Shown here: piece by piece, positions 17,373-26,413 of the stretch
Layout of the letters: every line of letters begins with the position of its first letter
Position numbering within the stretch: position 1 is the first letter of the stretch
NCBI GenBank assembly: GCA_900104855.1
Contig: FNSS01000001.1
Coordinates: 4,464,001 to 4,528,000, forward strand
Length of the DNA: 64,000 bases
Origin: Rhizobiales bacterium GAS188
GTDB taxonomy: Bacteria; Pseudomonadota; Alphaproteobacteria; Rhizobiales; Beijerinckiaceae
Reading direction: 5' to 3'
Position numbers and translations under genes: made by a program
The notes under the pieces: generated by a model
What the model was told of the DNA's origin: nothing
What the model saw: only the letters and a program-made list of their open reading frames with translations
Database searches by the model: none

Positions 17373-18005
17373 GTGCCACCCAAGGGAGCTTCGCCGGTGA
17401 AGACAGCTTCGCCCGTAAAGGTCCGGCCGCGCACCAAACCGCCCGAGATCCGGCGAGCGGAGCTGATGGACGCGGCAGAGCGGCTCTTCATCGACAACGG
17501 CATCGCGGCGACGAGCGTCGATGCGATCGTGGCCGCGGCCGATGTCGCCAAGGGCACCTTCTACATTCACTTCCAGTCGAAGGAACAACTGCTGGTCGCG
17601 CTGCGGCAGCGCTTCGTCGAGCACTTCCGCGGCGATCTCGAGAAGGCTGTCGATTGCCGCGGCCCCGACGATTGGAAGGGAAAGCTGCGTGCCTGGGTCG
17701 AGGCTGGCATCGCCGCTTATCTCGACCGGCTCTCCGTGCATGACGTCGTCTTCCATGAGTTTCGCGTGGATAATCGGCGCCCAACGCACGAAAATCTCGC
17801 GGCCGACCATCTCGCCGATTTGCTGGGCCGGGGAGCGCAGGCGCGCGCCTGGTCGGTCGAGGACACGCGCCTTACCGCGATCATGTTGTTCCATGCCCTG
17901 CATGCCGCCGTCGACGACGCCATCGCGGCGAGGCAGGACATCGACCGCAAACGGCTCGCGCGCCACTTGCGGAAATTCTTCAGCCGCGCCGTCGGTCTGG
18001 CCTGA
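17373..18005 (+). CDS. TetR-family regulator, probable repressor of the adjacent MFS gene
   Basis: This 210-residue protein (203 if the GTG at 17398, preceded by AAGGGAG, is the true start) has a TetR HTH: RRAELMDAAERLFI, SVDAIVAAADVAKGTFYIHF and SKEQLLVALRQ. It follows the MFS gene in the same orientation. The 19-bp palindrome in the MFS promoter is a suitable binding site, so control of the exporter, and of itself by co-transcription, is inferred. The second copy of the 95-bp duplication begins 28 bp after the stop. Confidence 0.87.
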   Translation: MPPKGASPVKTASPVKVRPRTKPPEIRRAELMDAAERLFIDNGIAATSVDAIVAAADVAKGTFYIHFQSKEQLLVALRQRFVEHFRGDLEKAVDCRGPDDWKGKLRAWVEAGIAAYLDRLSVHDVVFHEFRVDNRRPTHENLAADHLADLLGRGAQARAWSVEDTRLTAIMLFHALHAAVDDAIAARQDIDRKRLARHLRKFFSRAVGLA

Positions 18006-18032
18006 CGGCGCGACGCAACCCCCCGCTATCGG

Positions 18033-18127
18033 CCGCGGGCCTCGTCAGGCACAACCTGCTCGACTCCCCGGAGGTCTATCCCGAGATCGCCGCCATCCGG
18101 GCGCGGCTCGGCGAGCGCGCGGCCCTC
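18033..18127 (+). repeat. 95-bp direct duplication, copy 2 (forms 3' end of luxR-like gene)
   Basis: It is 93/95 identical to 15728-15822. Read on the minus strand, part of it encodes the last 16 or so residues of the LuxR-type regulator, ending ARMAAISG, so a fragment of a phosphoesterase gene now supplies an unrelated protein's C-terminus in antisense. Confidence 0.88.
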
Positions 18128-18921
18128 AGAGGGTTCGCGCCGGCGGAGCTGTCAGGCGGGGAGAGGTCGCGCCGGCCGTTCGCCGGATCGAGAGCTTCGT
18201 CGTTGCTGGTTCCGCCGATGAGCGATCCATGGTTCAGCGCCCATATGGCGGCTTTCGTTCGGTTGTTGACCCTGATCTTGTGAAGGATCGCCTTGATATG
18301 AGCTTTGACCGTGGCGTCGGCCATATCGTTCTTGCGCGCGATGGCCTTGTTGGAATCACCTTCGATCAAGCAGCGCAATATGCGTCGCTCCCGCTCCGAC
18401 AGCCGTGGGCAGTCGGTGCTTGAAGTTTCGGCATATGCGATCGGAGCTCTCTGAATACCCGCCTCCGTCTTCACTTCGCCGGCCGCGATCGAACGATCCT
18501 CGTGAAGCATCAAGGACAAGATTGAAGGAGGTAATATGACCTCGCCGATCATGACCAGGTCGAGAGATTTTATAAAGGCTTCGCAGCTTGGTTTCAGGAA
18601 GTAAGCGTCGGCGCCCGACCGAAACGCAGAGACTATATTGGCATAGACTAATTGTTCGCGGTCGGCCAGCAGAGCGATACGCGCCGTTGGGTATTGCCCT
18701 CTGAAGACCTTGATCTGCTTGACAGTCGTGGTTTGATCCCGGCTCACTTCGAGGATGAGCAAGTTCGGCCGGTCTTCCGCCTGCTGACTTGCGATCAGAT
18801 CCTCTACGCTCGCGGCCGTGGCGGTGATGCGGAAATCAGCCGCGCTGAGAATGCGTCCGAGGCCTTCTCGAAGCAACGCACACGGACCCACCAGGACCGT
18901 TACGAAGGATTGCCGGCCCAT
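18076..18921 (-). CDS. LuxR/NarL-type response regulator with degenerate receiver domain
   Basis: This is a 281-residue protein. The N-terminal 130 residues have receiver-like spacing (VTVLVGPCALLREGL, then LLILEVSRD, then GADAYFLKP), but the acidic pair at the end of strand 1 is missing and the phospho-acceptor Asp position reads Glu, so phosphorylation is unlikely. The C-terminal HTH (about 185-240) is canonical: LSERERRILRCLIEGDSNKA and ATVKAHIKAILHKIRVNNRT. The last 40 residues are low-complexity, and the final stretch comes from antisense reading of a duplicated phosphoesterase fragment. Homologues probably stop earlier. The 426-bp upstream region holds its promoter. Confidence 0.85.
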   Translation of the reverse strand: MGRQSFVTVLVGPCALLREGLGRILSAADFRITATAASVEDLIASQQAEDRPNLLILEVSRDQTTTVKQIKVFRGQYPTARIALLADREQLVYANIVSAFRSGADAYFLKPSCEAFIKSLDLVMIGEVILPPSILSLMLHEDRSIAAGEVKTEAGIQRAPIAYAETSSTDCPRLSERERRILRCLIEGDSNKAIARKNDMADATVKAHIKAILHKIRVNNRTKAAIWALNHGSLIGGTSNDEALDPANGRRDLSPPDSSAGANPLRAARSPSRARMAAISG

Positions 18922-19347
18922 TCACGTCTCCCCGAAATTTTGACCGCCCGATCTTCGACACAACCGAGCACCCTCGGCCACCTCACTGGCCCAGCCGACG
19001 TAACATTGCCCCTCTTCTTCAGTCGCTCAAGACAAGCAGGCCCGCCGGCACCCGGGCATTCGGCACCCGGCTCGGCATCCGCCTCGCGCTCCGTGGACTT
19101 CTGCACAGCTTTTCCACCGGGCACGATTGATAATGCTGCCGGCCATCGGATTGCTTGTCAATCTATTGTTGCAATGCTTGCTTACGCAGTTGAAATTCTT
19201 GGCGCCATAAATTTAGTCTGCAAGCCCAAGACTTTTTGAATTGGCCAGCAAAATCTGCGTGTGCGCAGCTCGTGGCACGGTCCATTCAGGTCGTCAACCA
19301 CAAATTTTGTGATGTTACGAATGCGCGTCGAGACGCACCATGCTCGA
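18922..19347. other. intergenic region upstream of luxR-like gene, no gene recognised
   Basis: This 426-bp stretch is clearly less GC-rich than its surroundings, especially 19130-19330. It contains CACAAATTTTGTG (19299-19311), a palindrome with 6-bp arms and a possible regulator site. A TTGACA on the minus strand (complement of 19156-19161) has no well-spaced -10 box. No open frame here has coding character. Confidence 0.4.
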
Positions 19348-20493
19348 TTAAGGTGCATGCTGCTGCCCCAATCCCTTTGTTGGCGATTCCTGCAAGCTCT
19401 TCCGGTCTCGAGGGGCGCCGGCAGGAGTCAGTGTCCCGCTACTCTGGCCGGCGGGATCTGCCGCAAGGAAGCCACGTCCGCCATGCGTCTCGGCGACATC
19501 CGCCATCATGGGCACCAGGTCGAGGGGGTGAATGAATTCCTCGCGAAAGCATGGGAATCGGCGCGGATCGAATAATTTCCGCAACAACTCGATCACGACC
19601 ATGTAGCGATCCGCCTTCCGTATGTCGGGATGATATGTCATCCAGATCTCGAGCGATTGCACGATGCCGATTTCCACCGGCACGAAGCGGCCGCCGAATA
19701 CGAGGGCGTAGGAGGGGAGCCAGCCAATCCCGGCGTCGCGCTCAATGGCGTACAATACGGCCGAGCTCGTGTTGGTGCGCAGGGCGATCATGCCCTCGAG
19801 GCTCTCCACCTGCAACGAGCGTTCATATGCGCCGTCCGGTAGAAGCGGTGACACCTGCTGTATGAACCTGTGTTGTCGCGCTTCCTCGAGGGATCGGGGC
19901 ACGCCGAACTGTCGTGCATATTCCTGCGAAGCGAACGGAAAGGTGTGCAAATGGCCGAGCCGAACCGCGTAGAGGTCCGGGTTCGTCGGCTTGTTGAACT
20001 GGATCGAAATATCCGCCTCCAGCCGCGCAACATCGGTCGAGTCCATCGTGCAGCGAAGATCCACGGTCAGGAAGCGATGCGCCTGCGCGAAAGGCAAGAG
20101 CTGGGGCAGTACCCAATAGGTGCCAAGGCCTTCCGTAATTGAGACCCGGACAATTCCCTTCAGCGGATCTTGCCCGACGGAGCTTCGCCGCGCGATTGAG
20201 AAGCTGGCGCGCTCCATCGCCCTGACTTCCTCAAGCATGAGGCGCGCGTCGTCCGTCAGCTTGAGCCCCTCTTGGTAGCGGACAAAAAGCCGGTACCCCA
20301 CCGTCTTCTCCAGCCGGTCGAGTGCCCGCGCGATGGTGCTGGCCGAAACCCCGAGCGTGTCCGCCGCGCGCCTCAGGCTGCCATGCGCGGCACAGCCGAG
20401 GAAAATGCGGAGATCGTCCCAGAGAAGCTCCGATACGACATCAGCCGCACCCCGCTCCAAATGCGGAGCGCCCCGCGCCGGTTTTCGTTGCAT
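19348..20493 (-). CDS. LysR-family transcriptional regulator
   Basis: This 381-residue protein is longer than the usual 300. The LysR winged HTH lies at about 25-80 (WDDLRIFLGCAAHGSLRRAA, GVSASTIARALDRLEK), followed by a periplasmic-binding-like effector domain. The extra length is a 20-residue N-terminal and a 50-residue C-terminal extension (PAGQSSGTLTPAGAPRDRKS). It is divergent from the tandem-GNAT gene with only 43 bp between starts, so it likely controls that gene and itself. Its ligand is unknown. Confidence 0.88.
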   Translation of the reverse strand: MQRKPARGAPHLERGAADVVSELLWDDLRIFLGCAAHGSLRRAADTLGVSASTIARALDRLEKTVGYRLFVRYQEGLKLTDDARLMLEEVRAMERASFSIARRSSVGQDPLKGIVRVSITEGLGTYWVLPQLLPFAQAHRFLTVDLRCTMDSTDVARLEADISIQFNKPTNPDLYAVRLGHLHTFPFASQEYARQFGVPRSLEEARQHRFIQQVSPLLPDGAYERSLQVESLEGMIALRTNTSSAVLYAIERDAGIGWLPSYALVFGGRFVPVEIGIVQSLEIWMTYHPDIRKADRYMVVIELLRKLFDPRRFPCFREEFIHPLDLVPMMADVAETHGGRGFLAADPAGQSSGTLTPAGAPRDRKSLQESPTKGLGQQHAP

Positions 20494-20536
20494 TCGACCG
20501 ATCCTCTTTCACTTATGATAACGGCGGAAGGCGAAA

Positions 20537-21811
20537 ATGACCAAATCCTTATCTTCTCAATGGGTTGTGAGGGGCGTCATGGATGGTCATGTTTCGAGGC
20601 AGCGGCCCCTGGATCTGCTTCCGCCAAGTCGGCGGTTTGTGCTGCGGCCGGCCGAGGCACATGAAGTGGAGCGCCTCGTCGAAGCGGCGGCCGAAGACAT
20701 ACCGGCCATGAAGGTCATCGCGCCTGCGATTGAAAGGGTATTTTCGTTCAATCGCGAGACGATACTTGCTGTCATCGGCAGCAAGGGTTTGGTTGGCGGC
20801 TTCGCCTTTCTGTATCTTAACCAGCTCGGCCTCGAGCGGCTATTGGAAGGTGCCCTGTCGGTCGCCGATCCGGACCTCCGTTATCTGGCCTCGCAAGGCG
20901 AAGCACCGAAGGCGCTCTATGCCTGGGCCATGTATCTGCCCGGTCGGGTCGTCGGGGCCATGGGTAATGTCATGCAGTTCGTGCAGCGGCCGGGTTTTGC
21001 CGACGCCGACATGTATGCGCGGCCGGGAACGTTGAAAGGCGCAAGTTTCATGGACCGGACGGGGTTCGTGCCGGTTTCCCAAGGACCCTCCGAGCTGTTC
21101 GTCTACCGCCGCCGCAATCCATCGCACCCGTCCCCTGTGCATCGACAGCTGGCCGGGTTGTCTCAGGCCGTTGCCGGCAATATGCGGTCGGCCGACGTCG
21201 ACCAGCCTCGTGTCGCGCGACGCATGGAGGTCAGGGTTGCGCGCGGAAGTGACGATCTGCTTATTGTCTATGCGATCCGCGCGGCGGTGTTCCTGGCCGA
21301 GCAAGACTGCCCTTATTCGGAGGAGTTTGACGGGAACGATCATTGCGCCACGCACTTTCTAGGCTTTGTGAACGGCGAACCGGCATGCTGCCTCCGCGCC
21401 CGCTATTTCGGGGACTTCGTCAAGCTTGAAAGGCTTGCGGTCCGCAAGCAATTTCGCAAGACGCGCGTGTCGTTCGATGTCGTGAGAACCGCCGTCGATC
21501 ATGTCCGGCGCAAGGGGTTTCGCCGCATTTACGGCCATGCGCGCGAAGGCCTGGAAAAATTCTGGGCTCATTTTGGCGCGAAGCCGCTCGCACCCGGCCG
21601 GGACTTCGTCTTCTCCGATTACAAATATACCGAAATGTTCGCAGAATATGAGAGTTCGGCCGACGCCATTACCTTGGATAGCGGCCCCTACGTTATCGTA
21701 CGCCCTGAAGGTGATTGGGACCGACCGGGCGTTCTCGAGAGTTCCGCCGAGCGGGCGGTTCGGCAACCGGGCACCAATACCGTGCGCCAGCTCAGGCCGG
21801 CAGTCGCATGA
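20537..21811 (+). CDS. tandem GNAT-like acyltransferase domain protein
   Basis: This 424-residue protein appears to hold two acyl-CoA N-acyltransferase (GNAT) folds. The C-terminal half (about 235-370) is the clearer one: RAAVFLAEQDCPYSEEFDGN, then HFLGFVNGEPACCLRARYFG, then KLERLAVRKQFRKTRVSFDV (the acyl-CoA binding loop region) and FWAHFGAKPLAPG. The N-terminal half (about 35-190) is GNAT-like but weaker and may be non-catalytic. A GGAAGG Shine-Dalgarno precedes ATG 20537. It is divergent from lysR, and its stop overlaps the next gene's ATG. The acceptor substrate is unknown. Confidence 0.7.
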   Translation: MTKSLSSQWVVRGVMDGHVSRQRPLDLLPPSRRFVLRPAEAHEVERLVEAAAEDIPAMKVIAPAIERVFSFNRETILAVIGSKGLVGGFAFLYLNQLGLERLLEGALSVADPDLRYLASQGEAPKALYAWAMYLPGRVVGAMGNVMQFVQRPGFADADMYARPGTLKGASFMDRTGFVPVSQGPSELFVYRRRNPSHPSPVHRQLAGLSQAVAGNMRSADVDQPRVARRMEVRVARGSDDLLIVYAIRAAVFLAEQDCPYSEEFDGNDHCATHFLGFVNGEPACCLRARYFGDFVKLERLAVRKQFRKTRVSFDVVRTAVDHVRRKGFRRIYGHAREGLEKFWAHFGAKPLAPGRDFVFSDYKYTEMFAEYESSADAITLDSGPYVIVRPEGDWDRPGVLESSAERAVRQPGTNTVRQLRPAVA

Positions 21812-22329
21812 GCCTCAACCCTTCCTTCAGGCAGCTCTTCCCCGGAAGCATGCTTTTGGCGTGCGTCGATGGCGACACGTCGTGCTCCGTATTATGCAAA
21901 TGCGCGATGGTGATTGGGTGGTGGCATCGCATGGAATGGCCGGTCGCATTTCTTCGCCGGGTGCCGGCTGGCCTGACCGGTGCTCGGCAGCACCAGGGGC
22001 GGGTCTTCTCCGGAGCCGGCGATCTGGTCATCGACGTCGAGGATATGTGCCCCTGGCGCAACCATCACCTTCGCGACCTGCTGACCGATTTCGGGGCGGC
22101 TTCGGTTACGCTTGCGGGCTCAGGCCTCCATGACCTGCTGCTAGGCGCGGTGCACGCCGCGGATGCGGAGAACATTCCGGCGATCATCGTTGCCGATGCC
22201 GTGCAGGGGCAGGGGCCGGGGAATCTCCAGGACGGCCGGTCCGAAGAGGCGATCCTGTCGCTGCTCGAGCCGATCGCGTTGTTGCTGCCGATGACGGCGT
22301 TCATGTCGACGATCGAGATGGCGGCTTAG
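21808..22329 (+). CDS. isochorismatase-fold-like protein, catalytic residues not recognisable
   Basis: This 173-residue protein is translationally coupled to the GNAT gene (ATGA overlap). The C-terminal half resembles the isochorismatase/cysteine-hydrolase core: a strand, then LAGSGLHDLLLGAVHAADA, then IIVADAV. The nucleophile Cys expected after the first strand is not there, and no DxQ motif is seen near the N-terminus. Several cysteines occur instead at residues 19-32 (CVDGDTSCSVLCKC). It may be a non-catalytic partner of the GNAT protein. Function is unassigned. Confidence 0.5.
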   Translation: MSLNPSFRQLFPGSMLLACVDGDTSCSVLCKCAMVIGWWHRMEWPVAFLRRVPAGLTGARQHQGRVFSGAGDLVIDVEDMCPWRNHHLRDLLTDFGAASVTLAGSGLHDLLLGAVHAADAENIPAIIVADAVQGQGPGNLQDGRSEEAILSLLEPIALLLPMTAFMSTIEMAA

Positions 22330-22339
22330 GGCCAGCGCG

Positions 22340-22525
22340 GCTCCTTCCCCCCGCCTGCGGTCCGCCTGCGGGGAGAAGGCGGGGGGTGAGCAGCTTGGTG
22401 AGTGCGAGCCAGCGCCGATCATGCTCACCAATTCCTTTGCGCTAATTTGGCCCCTCACCCGCTCCCTTGCTGCGCTCGGGATCGACCTCTCCCGCTTGTG
22501 GGGCGAGGTGGGCGCCGGCACGCGC
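22340..22525. repeat. interspersed repeat B, degenerate copy
   Basis: This is a GC-rich palindromic region with CCCCCGCC/GGCGGGG arms at 22347-22387, followed by CCCCTCACCCGCTCCC and CTCTCCCGC motifs shared with the copies near 32.1, 53.8 and 61.5 kb. It lies between two convergent gene ends. Confidence 0.55.
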
Positions 22526-22540
22526 CCCCGGGGTCCTTCT

Positions 22541-22957
22541 CTATCGGCCGCTCGCGCCCATTTGCGAGGCGATGGCGGGTGGTGCCTGCCAATTATCGTT
22601 GCGCCCGTCCTGATCCTGGATCGCCGCCGCGGCGATTTCCTCGTCCGTGGCATCGTCGAGGCAGGCGATGTTGACCGCGTAGAAATCGCCGAACCCGTCG
22701 ATATGCCCGCGCCCGAACGGCTTGACGCCGCAGCTTCTGCAGAAGAGGTGGTGGATGGTCTTGCCGCCGAACCGGTAATCCGTCAGCGCCTCCTCGCCTT
22801 GCAGCAGCCGCAAGGCGTCCGCCCTGACGATGGCTTTCCAGAACCGCGCCTTGGTGCAGATCGAGCAATTGCAGCGGCTCGTGCCCTCGGCGAGATCCAT
22901 CTCGGCCGTGAAGCGGACCGCGCCACAATGGCAGCTGCCATGATAGGTTCTCTTCAT
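22541..22957 (-). CDS. GFA-family (CENP-V/formaldehyde-activating type) zinc protein
   Basis: This 138-residue protein has the GFA fold's zinc-binding cysteines: GSCHCGAVRF near the start, CNCSICTK and FCRSCGVKPF. The last normally reads C-x-x-C-G, as it does here. The family was named after glutathione-dependent formaldehyde-activating enzyme, but most members have no proven activity. ATG 22955-22957 is chosen because the family begins MKRTYHGSCHCG; the longer frame adds a non-conserved segment. It stands alone on the minus strand. Confidence 0.88.
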   Translation of the reverse strand: MKRTYHGSCHCGAVRFTAEMDLAEGTSRCNCSICTKARFWKAIVRADALRLLQGEEALTDYRFGGKTIHHLFCRSCGVKPFGRGHIDGFGDFYAVNIACLDDATDEEIAAAAIQDQDGRNDNWQAPPAIASQMGASGR

Positions 22958-23047
22958 TCGACGGCTCCCATCTCGGAAGGGCAAGCTCGATGTCGCATCC
23001 TGATCTCCTTTTCAAACAGACTTTGTCGTCGCGGTGGGCTCGTCCGC

Positions 23048-23980
23048 TCAAATCGCTTCCGGACGGTTCAGCACCGCATTGAAGACGGTCGGCGGCACGC
23101 CCAGCCGCTCATCGCTGTCGTAGCGCTCGCGCAGTTCAGCGAATGACGCATCGGGATCGCGCGTCAGCGCTGCGAGTTGATCGAACATCGCAAGCTCGTC
23201 ATCCTGCAGTTGCTGGTTGGTGCGGGGCATGGCACCCCAGACATCCCATTGCAGCATCTCCATCTTGTTCAGAGCGGAGAGGTCGCGGATGAGATTGCCT
23301 GCGATGAACCAGAGCCCGCGCAGATCGCCATTGAAGATGCCGAATTTCGACGGGTCGGCTTTGCCGGTCCGGCACAGCGCCCACGCGTCGGCCGGGATCA
23401 GGTAGCGATCACGCGGCACATCCAGCACGTCGTGATCGATGCCCGATTTCGCCCGCCAGATATCGTCGAACTGCGGATCGACCAGGATCCAGCGTGCTTC
23501 CGAGGCATTCCAGTATTCGCAGATCGAGTGATCCTCGAAATAGCCGGGGTTGAAATAAGCGCCGAAGCCGAAACGTGCCCGAGCCGGTATCCCCTTGGCG
23601 CGCAGCATGGCGACAAGCAGCAGCACGAAGTGATGGCAGACGCCGACCAGACGCCTCTCGGGCGGCCGCGCCACGCTGAGCGGCGCCGGATCGATGGTGA
23701 GGATACGCTCGAGCATCCGCTCGACCTCGCGAATATGGGACTCGCCCCTGCGCGCTTCGGGAACGTCGACGCCGTAGAAGCCCGAAGCGACGAATTCATG
23801 CAGCGCCAGGCCTTGCACGATACGGGTGAGAGACGCGACATCGCGCGGCAAGGCTTCGAGCATCGTGGCGTATCCGCCGCCGCGGGTCATTTTCCCCGTG
23901 GCCGTATAGTATTCGAGCAGGCTGGGCACGGTCGCGATTTCGGTGTCGTCTCCGACGAACTTCCGGCTTTTGGCTGACAT
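23048..23980 (-). CDS. transglutaminase-like domain protein
   Basis: This 310-residue cytoplasmic protein has a transglutaminase/protease core: Cys115 in VGVCHHFVLLLVAMLRAKGI, His151 in YFEDHSICEYW and Asp168 in WILVDPQFD, the expected Cys-His-Asp order. No signal peptide is seen. The flanking regions, rich in Glu and Arg, are unassigned. Members act as peptidases, amidases or crosslinkers; the substrate is unknown. It lies between GFA and SRPBCC genes, all leftward. Confidence 0.82.
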   Translation of the reverse strand: MSAKSRKFVGDDTEIATVPSLLEYYTATGKMTRGGGYATMLEALPRDVASLTRIVQGLALHEFVASGFYGVDVPEARRGESHIREVERMLERILTIDPAPLSVARPPERRLVGVCHHFVLLLVAMLRAKGIPARARFGFGAYFNPGYFEDHSICEYWNASEARWILVDPQFDDIWRAKSGIDHDVLDVPRDRYLIPADAWALCRTGKADPSKFGIFNGDLRGLWFIAGNLIRDLSALNKMEMLQWDVWGAMPRTNQQLQDDELAMFDQLAALTRDPDASFAELRERYDSDERLGVPPTVFNAVLNRPEAI

Positions 23981-24005
23981 CTGCGTGCTCCCTTATCGAA
24001 GAGGC

Positions 24006-24482
24006 TCAACGACTGGCCACATATTCGGCCAGGCGGTCGAAATTGCTGGTCCAGCCGCCTTGATGGGCATCACGCGCCGTCACCGTTTCGAACACGGCCT
24101 GATGCAAGGTGAGCTTCGTCTTCCCGCCTTGCGGCTCGAAGGTCAGCGTCACCAGCGTTTCGTGGCGAGGCTCGCCTTTCTCGTCTTCCCAGGCATAGGT
24201 GAAGACCAGGCGCTTGGGCGGAGCGATCTCGCGGTAGACACCCCGCAGCCAATGATCGCTGCCTTCGGGCGAGCGCATGCACAGCCGATAGGCGCCGCCC
24301 GGCCGGACATCGATCTCGTGATGCGGCACGCTGAAGCCACGCGGACCCCACCAGCGCGCAATGTGCTCGGGCTTGCTCCATACCTCGAAAAGCTGGCTCG
24401 GCGGCGCATCGAAGACGCGCGTGATGACGAGCACCCGCTCCGCAGGCTCTGCCGCGGTCTTAGGATTTGGGCTTGCGGGCAT
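24006..24482 (-). CDS. SRPBCC (AHSA1-type) domain protein
   Basis: This 158-residue START/AHSA1-like protein has FDAPPSQLFEVWSKPEHIAR and WWGPRGF, hallmarks of the activator-of-Hsp90-ATPase homology family, and ends WTSNFDRLAEYVA. Its start overlaps the upstream arsR gene by 23 bp, a very common pairing in bacteria in which an ArsR protein controls an SRPBCC partner. It probably binds a hydrophobic ligand; function is unassigned. Confidence 0.9.
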   Translation of the reverse strand: MPASPNPKTAAEPAERVLVITRVFDAPPSQLFEVWSKPEHIARWWGPRGFSVPHHEIDVRPGGAYRLCMRSPEGSDHWLRGVYREIAPPKRLVFTYAWEDEKGEPRHETLVTLTFEPQGGKTKLTLHQAVFETVTARDAHQGGWTSNFDRLAEYVASR

Positions 24483-24831
24483 GCTTCTTCTCCGTCGTTT
24501 TCAATTCGCGCAAATAGCTGTCCAGGCGCTCGAAGCTCTCGTCCCAGAAGCCGCGATAGCTCTCGACCCAGTCGGCGATGTCCTTGAGCGGTCCGGCCTC
24601 CAGCCGGCAGGGCCGCCACTGCGCCTCGCGGCTGCGCGTGATCAGCCCGGCGCGCTCCAGCACCTTGAGGTGCTTCGAAATGCCGGGAAGGCTCATCTCG
24701 AAAGGCTCGGCGAGCTCCGTCACCGAGGTCTCGCCCAGAGCCAGCCGCGCCAGGATGGCGCGCCGCGTCGGATCGGCGAGGGCCGCGAAGGTGGAGCTGA
24801 GGTGGTCTGGCGACATGTCGTAATAAGCCAT
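24460..24831 (-). CDS. ArsR-family winged-helix regulator
   Basis: This 123-residue protein (from MAYYDMSPDHL) has an ArsR HTH: ALADPTRRAILARLALGE, SVTELAEPFEMSLPGISKHL and KVLERAGLITRSRE. The metal-binding cysteines of metalloregulators are missing, as in the subgroup that accompanies SRPBCC proteins. ATG 24829-24831 is chosen; a longer frame upstream lacks conservation, and ATG 24814-24816 is an alternative. It is likely autoregulated with the downstream SRPBCC gene. Confidence 0.88.
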   Translation of the reverse strand: MAYYDMSPDHLSSTFAALADPTRRAILARLALGETSVTELAEPFEMSLPGISKHLKVLERAGLITRSREAQWRPCRLEAGPLKDIADWVESYRGFWDESFERLDSYLRELKTTEKKHARKPKS

Positions 24832-24930
24832 CTGGTTAATTAGCTTGACGGTTAAATAGTCGATGCCTTGATGCCTGTCAAGCCCCGTTGCGAGGCGGTA
24901 GGCTTCTGTCTGATTGAGGCGCCCCGATTG

Positions 24931-25069
24931 CGTCATGGCCGGGTGTCGGCCCGGCCATCCACGCCTTCCTTCGGGTTTGGACCATTCCCGAGGCTCATCT
25001 CTCAGTCACGAAGTCCTATGACCAAAGCCGGCAAGACGTGGATGGCCGGGCCGACACCCGGCCATGACG
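24931..25069. repeat. pair of 33-bp perfect inverted palindromic repeats (REP/BIME-like)
   Basis: The arms are 24931-24963 and 25037-25069, exact reverse complements, separated by 73 nt. Each arm is itself palindromic around GGCCGGG/CCCGGCC. Short repeats built on CATGGCCGGG...CCCGGCCATCC are frequent in Bradyrhizobium-like genomes, from general knowledge. They can form one large cruciform or RNA hairpin. Confidence 0.8.
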
Positions 25070-25074
25070 AATGA

Positions 25075-25203
25075 GGAACGTCCATAGGCGCCGGCGGGCT
25101 TCTGGTGATCCCCGCCAATGTCGAGCATTGGGGCGAGGTCGTCGGCGACGAGCCGGTGCTGAATCTCGACGTCTTCACGCCGCGCCGGCCCGAATACGCC
25201 TGA
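25075..25203 (+). pseudogene. remnant of a cupin-domain gene (C-terminus only)
   Basis: The frame opens right after a stop at 25072-25074 and encodes GAGGLLVIPANVEHWGEVVG followed by DEPVLNLDVFTPRRPEY and TGA. The pattern G-x-x-x-x-I-P-x-x-x-x-H followed by DVFxPxRxxY is the end of single-domain cupins. The rest of the gene is missing; the break is 5 bp from the 33-bp inverted repeat. No start codon or ribosome binding site is seen. Confidence 0.65.
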
Positions 25204-25211
25204 GCGCTGCC

Positions 25212-25291
25212 TGGGACCGCTTGCGTCCCGCCCGCCCTTGAGACCGCGAGGCTGGCGCGGCGCTGGGTAGAAGAGCGACCGAGACGGTCGT
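25212..25291 (+). repeat. interspersed repeat A, copy 3 (degenerate right end)
   Basis: It starts TGGGACCGCTTGCGTCCCGC and keeps GCGACCGAGACGGTCG near its right end, after which it diverges. It lies 8 bp after the stop of the cupin remnant. Confidence 0.65.
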
Positions 25292-25405
25292 GGGCTTTGG
25301 ACCGCCGGCTTCCAGCCGGCAAGACAGCCGGCAGATGTCAGCCTCGGCCTTGCGAATTCCCCTCACGATGCCGGCAGGATGCCGGCGGTCCCAGGAGCTG
25401 CGCTC

Positions 25406-26405
<1,000 letters not shown>

Positions 26406-26413
<8 letters not shown>

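Noticed and set aside
18922-19124. Small minus-strand frame upstream of the luxR-like gene
   Set aside because: No ribosome binding site, Pro/Gly-rich non-conserved translation, and it lies in the probable promoter region.
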